Positions 54,394-62,580 of a DNA stretch of 64,000 nucleotides are shown here, piece after piece. Origin of the DNA: UBA12481 sp942493265 (GTDB lineage: Bacteria > Bacteroidota > Bacteroidia > Bacteroidales > UBA12481); the NCBI GenBank assembly GCA_942493265.1, contig OW818688.1, positions 1,674,001-1,738,000 of the forward strand, read 5' to 3'. Below the pieces are notes generated by a model that was given only the letters and a program-made list of their open reading frames with translations, did not search any database and was not told the DNA's origin. A program made the translations under genes and the position numbers. The stretch's first letter is position 1. Each line of letters begins with the position of its first letter.

Positions 54394-54960
54394 TTATCTC
54401 CATATAAGCGCGATGAGTGTTATAAAAAATGCTTTCAGGTAATGACGGAGCAAGCCGATAGCCTTGCCAATTCGCACCTCTACCGTGCGCTCCGAAACAT
54501 TAAGGCGTCCGGCAATCTCCTTGTATTTTAATCCTTCAAAACGATTAAGCTCAAAGGCCTCCCGGCAAACATCCGGCAATTTCTTCAGGGCTTCATCCAG
54601 ACTGCTTTTTAAATCCGAATACAGAATATAATTTTCAGTATCCAGGTTTTCGTTTATATCAGCGGATTCAGAGAATGATTCGTGTTCGCGCACCACCTTC
54701 CTGTGCCTGAGCTCGTCAAGGCAGCTGTTTTGAACGGAACGGAGCATGAAGGACCTGAAGGAGCTGTCAATCACAAACTCTTCACGATGATACCATAATT
54801 TCAGAAAGGCGTTTTGAATAATATCCTCGCATCGGCCCTTGTCGTGGAGGAAATTCCCGGCGAAAATCACCAGGTCACGGTAGTATCTGCGGAACAGTAA
54901 GGTGAAAGCGGCTTTGTTTCCCCGTTTAAGCTCCTCCAGTAAATACCGTTCTTCGTGCAT
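54394..54960 (-). CDS. ECF RNA polymerase sigma factor (Bacteroidota SusCD-type)
   Basis: 188 residues. Region 2 is RRYYRDLVIFAGNFLHDKGR, CEDIIQNAFLKLWYHREEF. Region 4 is LNRFEGLKYKEIAGRLNVSE, RTVEVRIGKAIGLLRHYLKA. There is no long N-terminal extension. It directs transcription of the SusCD operon when released by FecR. It is the first gene of the locus; a -7-like element TAAATTTG lies at 54984-54991. Confidence 0.94.
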   Translation of the reverse strand: MHEERYLLEELKRGNKAAFTLLFRRYYRDLVIFAGNFLHDKGRCEDIIQNAFLKLWYHREEFVIDSSFRSFMLRSVQNSCLDELRHRKVVREHESFSESADINENLDTENYILYSDLKSSLDEALKKLPDVCREAFELNRFEGLKYKEIAGRLNVSERTVEVRIGKAIGLLRHYLKAFFITLIALIWR

Positions 54961-54983
54961 TTGATAAACCTATCCTTCAGAGT

Positions 54984-54991
54984 CAAATTTA
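54984..54991 (-). promoter_or_regulatory. -7 element of the sigma factor gene
   Basis: TAAATTTG on the minus strand matches TANNTTTG, 24 bases before the start codon. No clear -33 TTTG is present. Confidence 0.3.
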
Positions 54992-55081
54992 TAAAAATTA
55001 AGGCAGGTCGGCTTGTTGGTTTTTAGGTTATTGCTATATTGATTGATATGCACTATATTGCCTCCAAACCTATCCGTTTTT

Positions 55082-55531
55082 ATGGAAAAAACTGTACCAC
55101 GAGTTATCGATATCGCATTAGTTAAAGAATTATGGTCGCAAACCTATAACACACACGGGAAACCCGATTGGTCGCATATTTTCCCGTATTACCACAAGAA
55201 TCTGATATTTCAGGATACCATACAGCGAATCGAGGGAATTGAAGAGTTTACTGCTATGTGTAATCGGCTGACTGCCAGAACTAAAGAGCTGAATATGGAG
55301 ATTGTATCCATAGCACAGAATGACAACGTGATCATTTTCGACTGGATCATGACCATCATGTTTAAAAAGTGGCCGAGCACCTTCATGTATGGTTCAACCA
55401 AACTCAGAATAAGTGAGGATGGTTTTATTATCGAACAAAGGGATTATTATGATATGTGGGGTGATATTTTTAACAATATTCCCAGGTTTGGCAAGATGTA
55501 CCGTAAATTTCTGATCAGAAAATTCGGATGA
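55082..55531 (+). CDS. NTF2/SnoaL-like protein
   Basis: Start chosen at the ATG giving MEKTVPRVIDIALVKELW. 149 residues with a cone-shaped SnoaL/NTF2 fold: YYHKNLIFQDTIQRIEGIEE, then beta strands VIIFDWIMTIMFKKWPS and DGFIIEQRDYYDMWGDI. In similar operons of other bacteria, NTF2-like proteins precede an SDR and an FAD protein. Its stop codon overlaps the start of the SDR gene (ATGA), so translation is coupled. Enzyme or binding role unknown. Confidence 0.72.
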   Translation: MEKTVPRVIDIALVKELWSQTYNTHGKPDWSHIFPYYHKNLIFQDTIQRIEGIEEFTAMCNRLTARTKELNMEIVSIAQNDNVIIFDWIMTIMFKKWPSTFMYGSTKLRISEDGFIIEQRDYYDMWGDIFNNIPRFGKMYRKFLIRKFG

Positions 55532-56478
55532 TGAACATGAAGAAATTTGAACTGCCGGATGAATTGAAATTCATTGCCATTGGTCGGCTTCCTCAGAAAT
55601 ATTCGACGGAATCCATGAGTGGAAAGGTCTGTGTTATAACCGGTACCACTTCCGGTGTCGGATATCAGGCTGCCATCCGCCTGGCAAAAGCCGGGGCCCG
55701 AATCGTCATGATCGTGAGGAACCAGCAGAAAGCTGAAAAATTGTGCGATGAAATTCGCTCTCTGTCGGGATACCCACCCGATTATTACCTGGCTGATTTT
55801 ACCCGCCTGAGTGAGGTGAGGCAGGCTGCCGAAGCGATCCTCGCCAACTATCCGAAAATCGATGTGCTGATTAATAACGCCGGGGTGCATATGACTACCC
55901 GTCAACTCACAGCTGAAGGCTATGAAACCGCATTCTGCGTGAATCATCTGGCCTCTTTCGTGGTCACCAGCCTTCTTCTGAAACGTATGGTCGAAAGCGC
56001 TCCCTCCCGTATTATTCAGGTGAATTCAGAAGGACACCGGTTTAACGGACTGAAACCCGATGACCTCACCTGGGCTAACCGCCGGTACAGAGGCCTGCAG
56101 GGGTATGGTGCCTCCAAGGTTGCCCAGCTGATGACAGTTTGGGAGCTGAACGACCTGCTGCAGGGTAAAGGGGTCACTATTAACGCAATGCATCCGGGTG
56201 CGGTGAAATCCAATATCGGCCATAATAACGGAATCCTGTATAATTTTTATTCCCGTTTTTTTATTCAGCACCTGTTGAAAAATCCTGAAATTTCCGGCGA
56301 GGCCATCTTTTATCTGGCCTCCTCCCCTGAACTGGAGGGAGTCAGCGGTAAATTTTTTAACCTAACCAATGAAGAAATCCCTGCCCCGCATGCCATGAAC
56401 CGGGATTTGGGAAAAATAATATTTCAGCGAAGTAAAGAATTAACCCTTCTTGATCAGGATAACTTTTATGAAGTTTGA
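55528..56478 (+). CDS. Short-chain dehydrogenase/reductase
   Basis: 316 residues. Cofactor motif TGTTSGVG (38-45), NNAG (116-119), S167, and YxxxK as YGASK (Y193, K197). The C-terminal part with HPGAVKSNIGHN resembles retinol dehydrogenase and protochlorophyllide reductase-like SDRs. Cytosolic, NAD(P)-dependent. It overlaps the NTF2-like gene by four bases and the following FAD gene by eleven, so the three are one translational unit. Confidence 0.9.
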   Translation: MMNMKKFELPDELKFIAIGRLPQKYSTESMSGKVCVITGTTSGVGYQAAIRLAKAGARIVMIVRNQQKAEKLCDEIRSLSGYPPDYYLADFTRLSEVRQAAEAILANYPKIDVLINNAGVHMTTRQLTAEGYETAFCVNHLASFVVTSLLLKRMVESAPSRIIQVNSEGHRFNGLKPDDLTWANRRYRGLQGYGASKVAQLMTVWELNDLLQGKGVTINAMHPGAVKSNIGHNNGILYNFYSRFFIQHLLKNPEISGEAIFYLASSPELEGVSGKFFNLTNEEIPAPHAMNRDLGKIIFQRSKELTLLDQDNFYEV

Positions 56479-58075
56479 TACCATCATTGTTGGAGGTGGC
56501 GTGGCCGGTTTAACGGCTGCAGCATACCTCACCCGGGCAGGCCAAACGGTCGGGTTGTTTGAAAAGCAGACAAAGGTTGGCGGGTTGGTGCAAACCTTTA
56601 TCCGGAATCAGGTGTATTTTGATGCCGGACTGCGTTCCATTGAGGATTCCGGAATCGTATTGCCCATGCTCAGGCAGCTGGGAATAGAAATCGATTGGGT
56701 GAAAAGCAATGTTTCAATCGGAATCGGAACTCGTGTGCTCAAACTCGAAGATCATCACAGCCTGCAGCAATATGAAGATTTTCTGAAGTCGCATTTCCCT
56801 GATAATAAAAATGATATCACCAGGATAATCAAGGAAATAAGGAAAATAATGGACTACATGGATGTTCTGTATGGCATCGATAATCCCGCTTTCCTGGATA
56901 TCACAAAGGATAAAAAGTATCTCCTTAAAGTCATCCTTCCCTGGATGTTTAAATTCCTGTTCACCATTAGGAAAATCAGCAGGTTGAATGAACCGGTGCA
57001 GGATTATCTTAAAAGATTTACCGACAGCCAGCCTCTGATCGATAGTATCGCCCAGCATTTTTTTCAAAAAACCCCTGCGTCTTTTGCACTCAGCTATTTC
57101 AGGCTTTATCTTGATTACCATTATCCTAAGGGTGGAACCGCAGTTCTGATCGATAAAATGGCGGAATTCATCCTTAAGCATGGCGGAGTCATCAAAACGT
57201 CTTCCAATATCGAAAGCCTGAATCCTGAACGGAAATATGTGGTCGATAGTCTTGGCAACAGAATAGCCTATAATCATCTGATCTGGGCAGCCGATCTGAA
57301 ACTGCTGTACAATATCATCCCGCTGGATCAGCTGAACAACCGGAAACTGATTAAAAAGATCGAAGAAAAGAGAGCTTATCTCAAAGACCTGCGCGGTGGC
57401 GATTCGGTTTATACGGTTTACCTGACCGTGAATGAAAAACGGGAATATTTTTCACAGTTGTGCACCGGGCATTTTTTCTATACCCCGAAAAAGGAGGGCT
57501 TATCAGAATTGCAGAAAGATGATATCGATCTGTTCCTAACCGATCCGGAGCTGAATCCGGATGATATCGCATTGAAGAACAGCGTTAAGAAATACCTGAA
57601 CGAATACTGCGAGCTGAACACCTTCGAAATATCAATCCCGGTTTTGCGTGATAAAAACCTTGCACCTGAAGGACAAACGGGTTTGATTGTGAGTATACTG
57701 TTTGATTATCAGTTGGCTAAAAAAATTGATGATCACGGCTGGACCCTTGAGATAAAGGATTTTCTGGAGAATACTTTTATCCGCGTTCTGGACGAAAGTA
57801 TTTTTCCGGGGATCAGGGGTAAAGTCACCGACCGTTTTTCTTCATCCCCGCTGACCATCGAAAAATTTACCGGGAATACTGACGGCGGGATCACCGGATG
57901 GGCATTCACCAATCCATACCTGCCGGTGGTGACCAAAATGCTCAAGGTTGCCGCATCCGTCGATACCCCAATTCCATCGGTCTATCAGGCCGGACAGTGG
58001 GTGTACAGTCCCGCAGGGTTGCCCATCTCTATCCTGACAGGCAAACTCGCTTCAGATAAAGTTTTGAAGGGTTGA
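56468..58075 (+). CDS. CrtI/retinol-saturase-like FAD oxidoreductase
   Basis: Start chosen at the ATG giving MKFDTIIVGGGVAGLTAA, inside the last codons of the SDR. 535 residues. FAD motif GGGVAGLTAAAYLTRAGQTV with E38 region FEKQTKVGGL. The C-terminal motif is VYQAGQWVYSPAGLPISILT. The family comprises desaturases and saturases of isoprenoids and related lipids. It shares ancestry with the protein at 30464-31963. Together with the SDR it may modify a lipid or isoprenoid; the substrate is not shown. Confidence 0.85.
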   Translation: MKFDTIIVGGGVAGLTAAAYLTRAGQTVGLFEKQTKVGGLVQTFIRNQVYFDAGLRSIEDSGIVLPMLRQLGIEIDWVKSNVSIGIGTRVLKLEDHHSLQQYEDFLKSHFPDNKNDITRIIKEIRKIMDYMDVLYGIDNPAFLDITKDKKYLLKVILPWMFKFLFTIRKISRLNEPVQDYLKRFTDSQPLIDSIAQHFFQKTPASFALSYFRLYLDYHYPKGGTAVLIDKMAEFILKHGGVIKTSSNIESLNPERKYVVDSLGNRIAYNHLIWAADLKLLYNIIPLDQLNNRKLIKKIEEKRAYLKDLRGGDSVYTVYLTVNEKREYFSQLCTGHFFYTPKKEGLSELQKDDIDLFLTDPELNPDDIALKNSVKKYLNEYCELNTFEISIPVLRDKNLAPEGQTGLIVSILFDYQLAKKIDDHGWTLEIKDFLENTFIRVLDESIFPGIRGKVTDRFSSSPLTIEKFTGNTDGGITGWAFTNPYLPVVTKMLKVAASVDTPIPSVYQAGQWVYSPAGLPISILTGKLASDKVLKG

Positions 58076-58088
58076 CCAAATAAAAACA

Positions 58089-58108
58089 TTATATCGCTTG
58101 CGATATAA
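58089..58108. promoter_or_regulatory. MarR-type operator, perfect palindrome
   Basis: TTATATCGC-tt-GCGATATAA, 9-bp arms. A half site GCGATATAA recurs at 58151-58159, right before the peroxidase gene, and a weaker ATCG-N4-CGAT lies near 58129-58140. The only MarR gene nearby is the second gene of this operon, so autoregulation is the simplest reading. Confidence 0.65.
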
Positions 58109-58167
58109 AAATAAACAGATATCATTGCATCGCAGACGATAATGTCATGCGCGATATAAAATAATAT

Positions 58168-58650
58168 ATGAAAAGTCAGTTCTATCAGTTTACAGCAAAA
58201 ACCCTTCAGGGCAAAGAAGTTTCAATGGATATTTACCGGGGTAAAACCGTTTTGGTAGTCAACACCGCCAGTAAATGCGGATTAACTCCGCAGTTTGAGG
58301 GCTTGGAGAACCTGTATAAGAAATATAAGGATAAAGGGTTGGTTGTCATTGGATTCCCGTGTAACCAGTTTGCCAATCAGGAGCCAGGTGATGAAAAGTC
58401 AATCAGCGAAGGTTGCCTGATCAATTATGGCGTAACCTTTCCCATGTATTCGAAAATCGATGTCAACGGTGCGGACGCCCATCCGATTTATGTTTATCTG
58501 AAAAGTGAACTCGGAGGTTTGTTCGGGAGTAAAATCAAGTGGAATTTCACGAAATTTCTGATCACCCCGGATGGCAAACCGGTTAAAAGGTTTTCCCCAA
58601 CAACGAAACCGGAGAAAATAGAAGAGTATTTGGAGAAATTAATGAACTAG
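58168..58650 (+). CDS. Glutathione peroxidase family protein (thiol peroxidase type)
   Basis: 160 residues. The peroxidatic residue is Cys, C37 in NTASKCGLTPQ. The catalytic tetrad is completed by Q71 in CNQFANQEPG and W125/N126 in KWNFTKFL. Without Sec and without a dimer loop, such bacterial enzymes usually use thioredoxin rather than glutathione. It reduces hydrogen peroxide or lipid hydroperoxides in the cytosol. The gene lies behind the MarR-type operators and 19 bases before the MarR gene. Confidence 0.93.
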   Translation: MKSQFYQFTAKTLQGKEVSMDIYRGKTVLVVNTASKCGLTPQFEGLENLYKKYKDKGLVVIGFPCNQFANQEPGDEKSISEGCLINYGVTFPMYSKIDVNGADAHPIYVYLKSELGGLFGSKIKWNFTKFLITPDGKPVKRFSPTTKPEKIEEYLEKLMN

Positions 58651-58669
58651 TTGCTAATGGTTTCAGTAT

Positions 58670-59113
58670 ATGGAATACGAACAGTTAAAACTCGGTAACC
58701 AGATCTGCTTTCCCTTTTATGCCGTTTCGCGGCTGATCATCAGAGAGTACCAACCCCATCTGGATAAAATGGGCATTACCTATCCGCAGTATCTGGGATT
58801 GATGGTTTTATGGGAAACTGACGGGATTTCAGTGAATGAAATCGCCCAAAAGCTGATACTCAACACCAACACGGTGACCCCGCTCCTGAAGAGAATGGAA
58901 TTGCAGGGGTTTATTACGCGCACACGCTCGGCAAACGATGAGCGGAAAGTAATGGTAACCCTTACGGATAAAGGTAGGGAAATGCGTATCGAAGCCGCCA
59001 CCATACCGGAAAAACTCGTTCAGGGACTCAATACCGGGTCGTTAAGCCTGGAGGAGCTGATCGATCTCAGGAATAAACTCAATGGATTGATCAGCAGTCT
59101 GCAAACCAGCTAA
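58670..59113 (+). CDS. MarR-family regulator, OhrR-like
   Basis: 147 residues. NQICFPFYAVSRLIIREYQP carries C13, the position of the redox-sensing Cys in OhrR. ITYPQYLGLMVLWETDGISV and the winged helix NTNTVTPLLKRMELQGFITR, TRSANDERKVMVTLTDKGRE fit the OhrR/MgrA branch of MarR. It would sense organic peroxides by Cys oxidation and derepress the operon. Only one sensing Cys is seen, as in one-Cys OhrR. Co-transcribed with the peroxidase. Confidence 0.88.
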   Translation: MEYEQLKLGNQICFPFYAVSRLIIREYQPHLDKMGITYPQYLGLMVLWETDGISVNEIAQKLILNTNTVTPLLKRMELQGFITRTRSANDERKVMVTLTDKGREMRIEAATIPEKLVQGLNTGSLSLEELIDLRNKLNGLISSLQTS

Positions 59114-59124
59114 ATTTAACCCGG

Positions 59125-61866
59125 TCAATAAACCTCCAGTCTGCCCGAATCCCGGATGAGCTTTTTCAACATCGTGTTAAATTCAGTTTCATCGGCCAGA
59201 TCCTCGAGGTTCAGGTGCATGCGGTACCGCCAGTAATGATTCGGGTTTCCCGGATTGTTGATGCGCTCGGCATGCGGATTGGGATGCCGGAGGGTTTCAT
59301 CCATTCCAAGTATATCCTGAATCGGAAAGATGGCCCACATACTGGGTGAATACAGGTGCTGGGTAATGATCTGATGAACAATCTCAGTGGTACATTCAAA
59401 AGGTGATGGCCCGTGATGGCCAAGCTGAGCATGATAAAACCGCTGCGACCGTCCCGGATCTTCCTCCCACCATCCCCTGATGGTAGAGGTATCATGCGAG
59501 GAGGGAGTTGCCACCGACAGGTAAGGGTAATGCGCCGGATCACCAAATATCACCTTGGGGTTTTTGGGCATCCGCTGAACTTCCAGACTCAGAATGCCCA
59601 GTTCGTTCATCACGCTGGGTACGCAGGCCGGAACCATCCCGAGATCCTCACCGCACAGCAGCATGTTGGTGGCCTTTTTGATTACCGGAAGCTTAGTCAT
59701 TGCCTTGTCGCGCCAGAATTCTTCATTCCGCCGGTAGAAATAATCCAGGTATATCTGGTCGATAATCCCCCGGTTGTGGTCATCCAGTTCGAGGTAAGAT
59801 TTGGTGAAATGCAGGGCATTCCTCGGAAAAAAGGCATTCCCGCCGGTGCCCGGAGCTTCCAGAAATACCACCTCACCAATCAGCGAGTACAGTCCCTGAA
59901 TAATCCTTTCAGACTGATTCCGGTGCGCGGCACTCGCATCAGGTTCAACAGTAAGCTTTTCTTCCACCTTGCTTTGAGTATCATACTCCTCACGGATGTG
60001 ATAGCAGCCGGGTGAGTCCTCGATCAGGTAATTTTGTCTGACAAATCCGGTTAGATCGCCAAATCGTTCATACAGAAAATGTTCCCGTATATACGGACGG
60101 CAGAGCCGCTGTTCATCGAACCAAAGCCCTCGTGATTGAAGTTCATCGCGGTAATACGGCAAACTGGGATTGAAATATCCCATCAGACCTTCCACCTGCG
60201 TTGACGGAATTTCCCAGATTCGGAAGAATCCTAAAATATGATCAATGCGGAAAGCATCAAACGAACCGGATAACTGGTGGAGGCGTTTTTGCCACCATGA
60301 ATAGTTGTCGAGCGCCATCTCCTCCCAATGGTAAGTCGGAAATCTCCAGTTCTGTCCTTTGACTGAAAAATCATCCGGCGGCGCACCTGCCTGCCGGTCC
60401 ATGTGATACAATTGCGGACTGAGCCAGGCATCCACGCTGTTCCGGTAAATGCCGATCGGGATATCCCCCTTGAGCACCACGCCTTTCGAACGGGCATAGC
60501 CGGCTGCCGCAAATAGCTGGCGATAAGCATGGTACTGTATAAAATAATGGACGGCTATCTCATCGTAATGATCGGATTGTTCATCAGTCAGCAATGTCAT
60601 CAGCTCGGATGATGGCTGCCGGTATTGTCCCCACCGGTTGAAATCCGGCGTATTGAATAAATCGCGGAGATAGGAGAACGCCGCATAGGGCTTCAGCCAA
60701 TGCTCATTCTCCTTAAAAAATTGAAGAAATTCCGGATCCTGCTGAAATTCCGATTTGTTCTGATCGTAAAAAAGTTTGAAAAACCTGGATTTCAACTTCA
60801 TTACGGCTTCATAATCAATTTTTTCCAGTGAATTCAGATATTTTCCCTGAGCTTCTATGATCTCCTGGTTAATCGTGGAATTCAGTTTCCCGATTTCAGC
60901 CAGGTTGATGTAAACCGGGTGCAATGCATATACCGAAATGGCGGCATAAGGATAGGAGTCATGCCAGGTGTGCCGGGCAACCGTATCATTGACCGGTAAT
61001 ACCTGGATCATTTTCATCCCGGTTTGAACGGCCCAGTCTACCAGTAACCTGAGATCGCTGAATTCACCCACCCCGAAACCATCCTTTCTCCGCAGCGAAA
61101 ATACCGGGATGGCCACTCCGGCTCCTTTCCATGGATATTGGGGAAAATCGAATTTTTCATCACCGGTTTCAATCACATCAGGGATGTCTCCTTCAGGCAG
61201 ATTCAGGATCCGGTCGGGAGATTTTTCCCAGAAATAGAGCTTCCCGTTTTCATCCCGGATCAGATATTTATAGCGGACCGGAAATTCCGCAACCGGAATG
61301 CGCACCTCGCCGCTCCACACCGGATAATCCGGATTGCCCAGCGTCAGGCTTTTTTGATCCGACCAGCTGCCCAAACTTTTTGCACTCCCCGAAACTGCCA
61401 CCCGATGATTGGGCTTTATCCGGATAACATCCGGCTTAAACCGCACGATTATCGTATCTTTTTTCTTACCGGGAGCAACTTCAGGAGCTTCAAATACCTG
61501 TTCCCGTTTCAATATGGAATTCAGAAAAGCGGATGAATGCAGGGCGAAATCAGGATCGGACATCGACCTCCAGCAGTCCGACAAAATAATGTACTGATCA
61601 GCTTTGCCGGAGGCTTTCATGTGCCTGTCGGGGCCCCATTCTTCCAGACAGGTATTGTAATTACCGTCGTTTACAAAATAGCGGTAGGTAAAATCAATCG
61701 GGCCGTCGAGCTCAATCTGGTATGCCCATAAGCCCTGAATGGGGTCGGTGAGTGTCATCTGCGGAGCCTGTCCGGTGTGCCCGCTTCCCAGCAACGGCAA
61801 GGAACCCACCACCAACAACTGCTGCCCGGGATGAGTAATATATAGGATCTGAAACTGAATACGCAT
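59125..61866 (-). CDS. malQ: 4-alpha-glucanotransferase with two CBM20-like domains
   Basis: 913 residues, the long form seen in Bacteroidota and plant DPE2. Two N-terminal starch-binding CBM20-like domains (residues 1-110 and about 125-235: NHRVAVSGSAKSLGSWSDQK). Then a GH77 catalytic domain with SYPYAAISVYALHPVYINL, KGDIPIGIYRNSVDAWLSPQ, FRIDHILGFFRIWEIP (D542 nucleophile), LCGEDLGMVP (E740 acid/base) and PSSHDTSTIRGWWEEDPG. It transfers glucan chains during starch, glycogen or maltose metabolism, in the cytosol. Single gene; its stop codon lies 12 bases from that of the MarR gene. Confidence 0.94.
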   Translation of the reverse strand: MRIQFQILYITHPGQQLLVVGSLPLLGSGHTGQAPQMTLTDPIQGLWAYQIELDGPIDFTYRYFVNDGNYNTCLEEWGPDRHMKASGKADQYIILSDCWRSMSDPDFALHSSAFLNSILKREQVFEAPEVAPGKKKDTIIVRFKPDVIRIKPNHRVAVSGSAKSLGSWSDQKSLTLGNPDYPVWSGEVRIPVAEFPVRYKYLIRDENGKLYFWEKSPDRILNLPEGDIPDVIETGDEKFDFPQYPWKGAGVAIPVFSLRRKDGFGVGEFSDLRLLVDWAVQTGMKMIQVLPVNDTVARHTWHDSYPYAAISVYALHPVYINLAEIGKLNSTINQEIIEAQGKYLNSLEKIDYEAVMKLKSRFFKLFYDQNKSEFQQDPEFLQFFKENEHWLKPYAAFSYLRDLFNTPDFNRWGQYRQPSSELMTLLTDEQSDHYDEIAVHYFIQYHAYRQLFAAAGYARSKGVVLKGDIPIGIYRNSVDAWLSPQLYHMDRQAGAPPDDFSVKGQNWRFPTYHWEEMALDNYSWWQKRLHQLSGSFDAFRIDHILGFFRIWEIPSTQVEGLMGYFNPSLPYYRDELQSRGLWFDEQRLCRPYIREHFLYERFGDLTGFVRQNYLIEDSPGCYHIREEYDTQSKVEEKLTVEPDASAAHRNQSERIIQGLYSLIGEVVFLEAPGTGGNAFFPRNALHFTKSYLELDDHNRGIIDQIYLDYFYRRNEEFWRDKAMTKLPVIKKATNMLLCGEDLGMVPACVPSVMNELGILSLEVQRMPKNPKVIFGDPAHYPYLSVATPSSHDTSTIRGWWEEDPGRSQRFYHAQLGHHGPSPFECTTEIVHQIITQHLYSPSMWAIFPIQDILGMDETLRHPNPHAERINNPGNPNHYWRYRMHLNLEDLADETEFNTMLKKLIRDSGRLEVY

Positions 61867-61959
61867 ATTGTGGTTATTTTAACAGATGAATTTACCATAA
61901 AAGTTGGTGGGTTCTCTATGAAGACTTCTTTTTTTTGCACGCGGATGACGGATTAAAGA

Positions 61960-62009
61960 GGCACGCGGATTTTCGCGCTCCCGAAGGGATCCGCGAAAAT
62001 CCGCGTGCC
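61960..62009. repeat. Long palindrome (REP/MITE-like)
   Basis: GGCACGCGGATTTTCGCG (61960-61977) pairs perfectly with CGCGAAAATCCGCGTGCC (61992-62009), an 18-bp stem; the 14-base loop has an inner CCC/GGG. A further copy of GCACGCGGAT lies at 61937-61946. It lies between divergent genes, so it is not a terminator of either. It resembles dispersed palindromic elements. Confidence 0.7.
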
Positions 62010-62025
62010 AAAAGACACTATCACA

Positions 62026-62565
62026 ATGAATTCAATCTCGCTGAACTACAAAACCTTGCTGCTGCGCAGATTAAGCTCTGCCGACCTGGACCCCCTGTAT
62101 CAATACCTCATGGGTCTGAGCGACGAAACCAGAAAACGATTCGGCCCGCATCCATTTGATCAGGAAACCCTTACAGCCATCATCAGTCATCCTGAAACCT
62201 ACTCATGCTTTATTGCCGTCGGAGAGGGTGGCATTGTCGCCTACTCAATCATCAAAAAGGGGTTCCTTGAACACGACCGCCCCCGTCTGGAAAGTTACGG
62301 TCTCGCCCTTGATCCGCTTACCGATGCAACATTCGCCCCGTCAGTTGCCGATGCCTGGCAGGGACTCGGACTGGGCACGGAATTGTTTCATTATATGATC
62401 CCCATCCTTCAATCCGATGGAATAAAAAGGATCATCCTGTGGGGTGGGGTGCAATGCAGCAATCACCTCGCAGTAAGCTATTACCGTAAATTGGGATTTT
62501 CTATCCTGGGTCAGTTCGAATATTACGGGCAGAATTATGATATGTCCAAAGATATCGGCCGCTGA
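62026..62565 (+). CDS. GNAT-family acetyltransferase
   Basis: Start chosen at the ATG giving MNSISLNYKTLLLRRLSS; an upstream GTG frame would begin inside the palindrome. 179 residues. The acetyl-CoA loop is QGLGLGTELFHYMIPI (Q/RxxGxG/A), and a final strand has HLAVSYYRKLGFSILGQFEY. Substrate unknown; it may be a protein N-terminus or a small amine. Single gene. Confidence 0.85.
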   Translation: MNSISLNYKTLLLRRLSSADLDPLYQYLMGLSDETRKRFGPHPFDQETLTAIISHPETYSCFIAVGEGGIVAYSIIKKGFLEHDRPRLESYGLALDPLTDATFAPSVADAWQGLGLGTELFHYMIPILQSDGIKRIILWGGVQCSNHLAVSYYRKLGFSILGQFEYYGQNYDMSKDIGR

Positions 62566-62580
62566 TCATTAGAGGATCTT

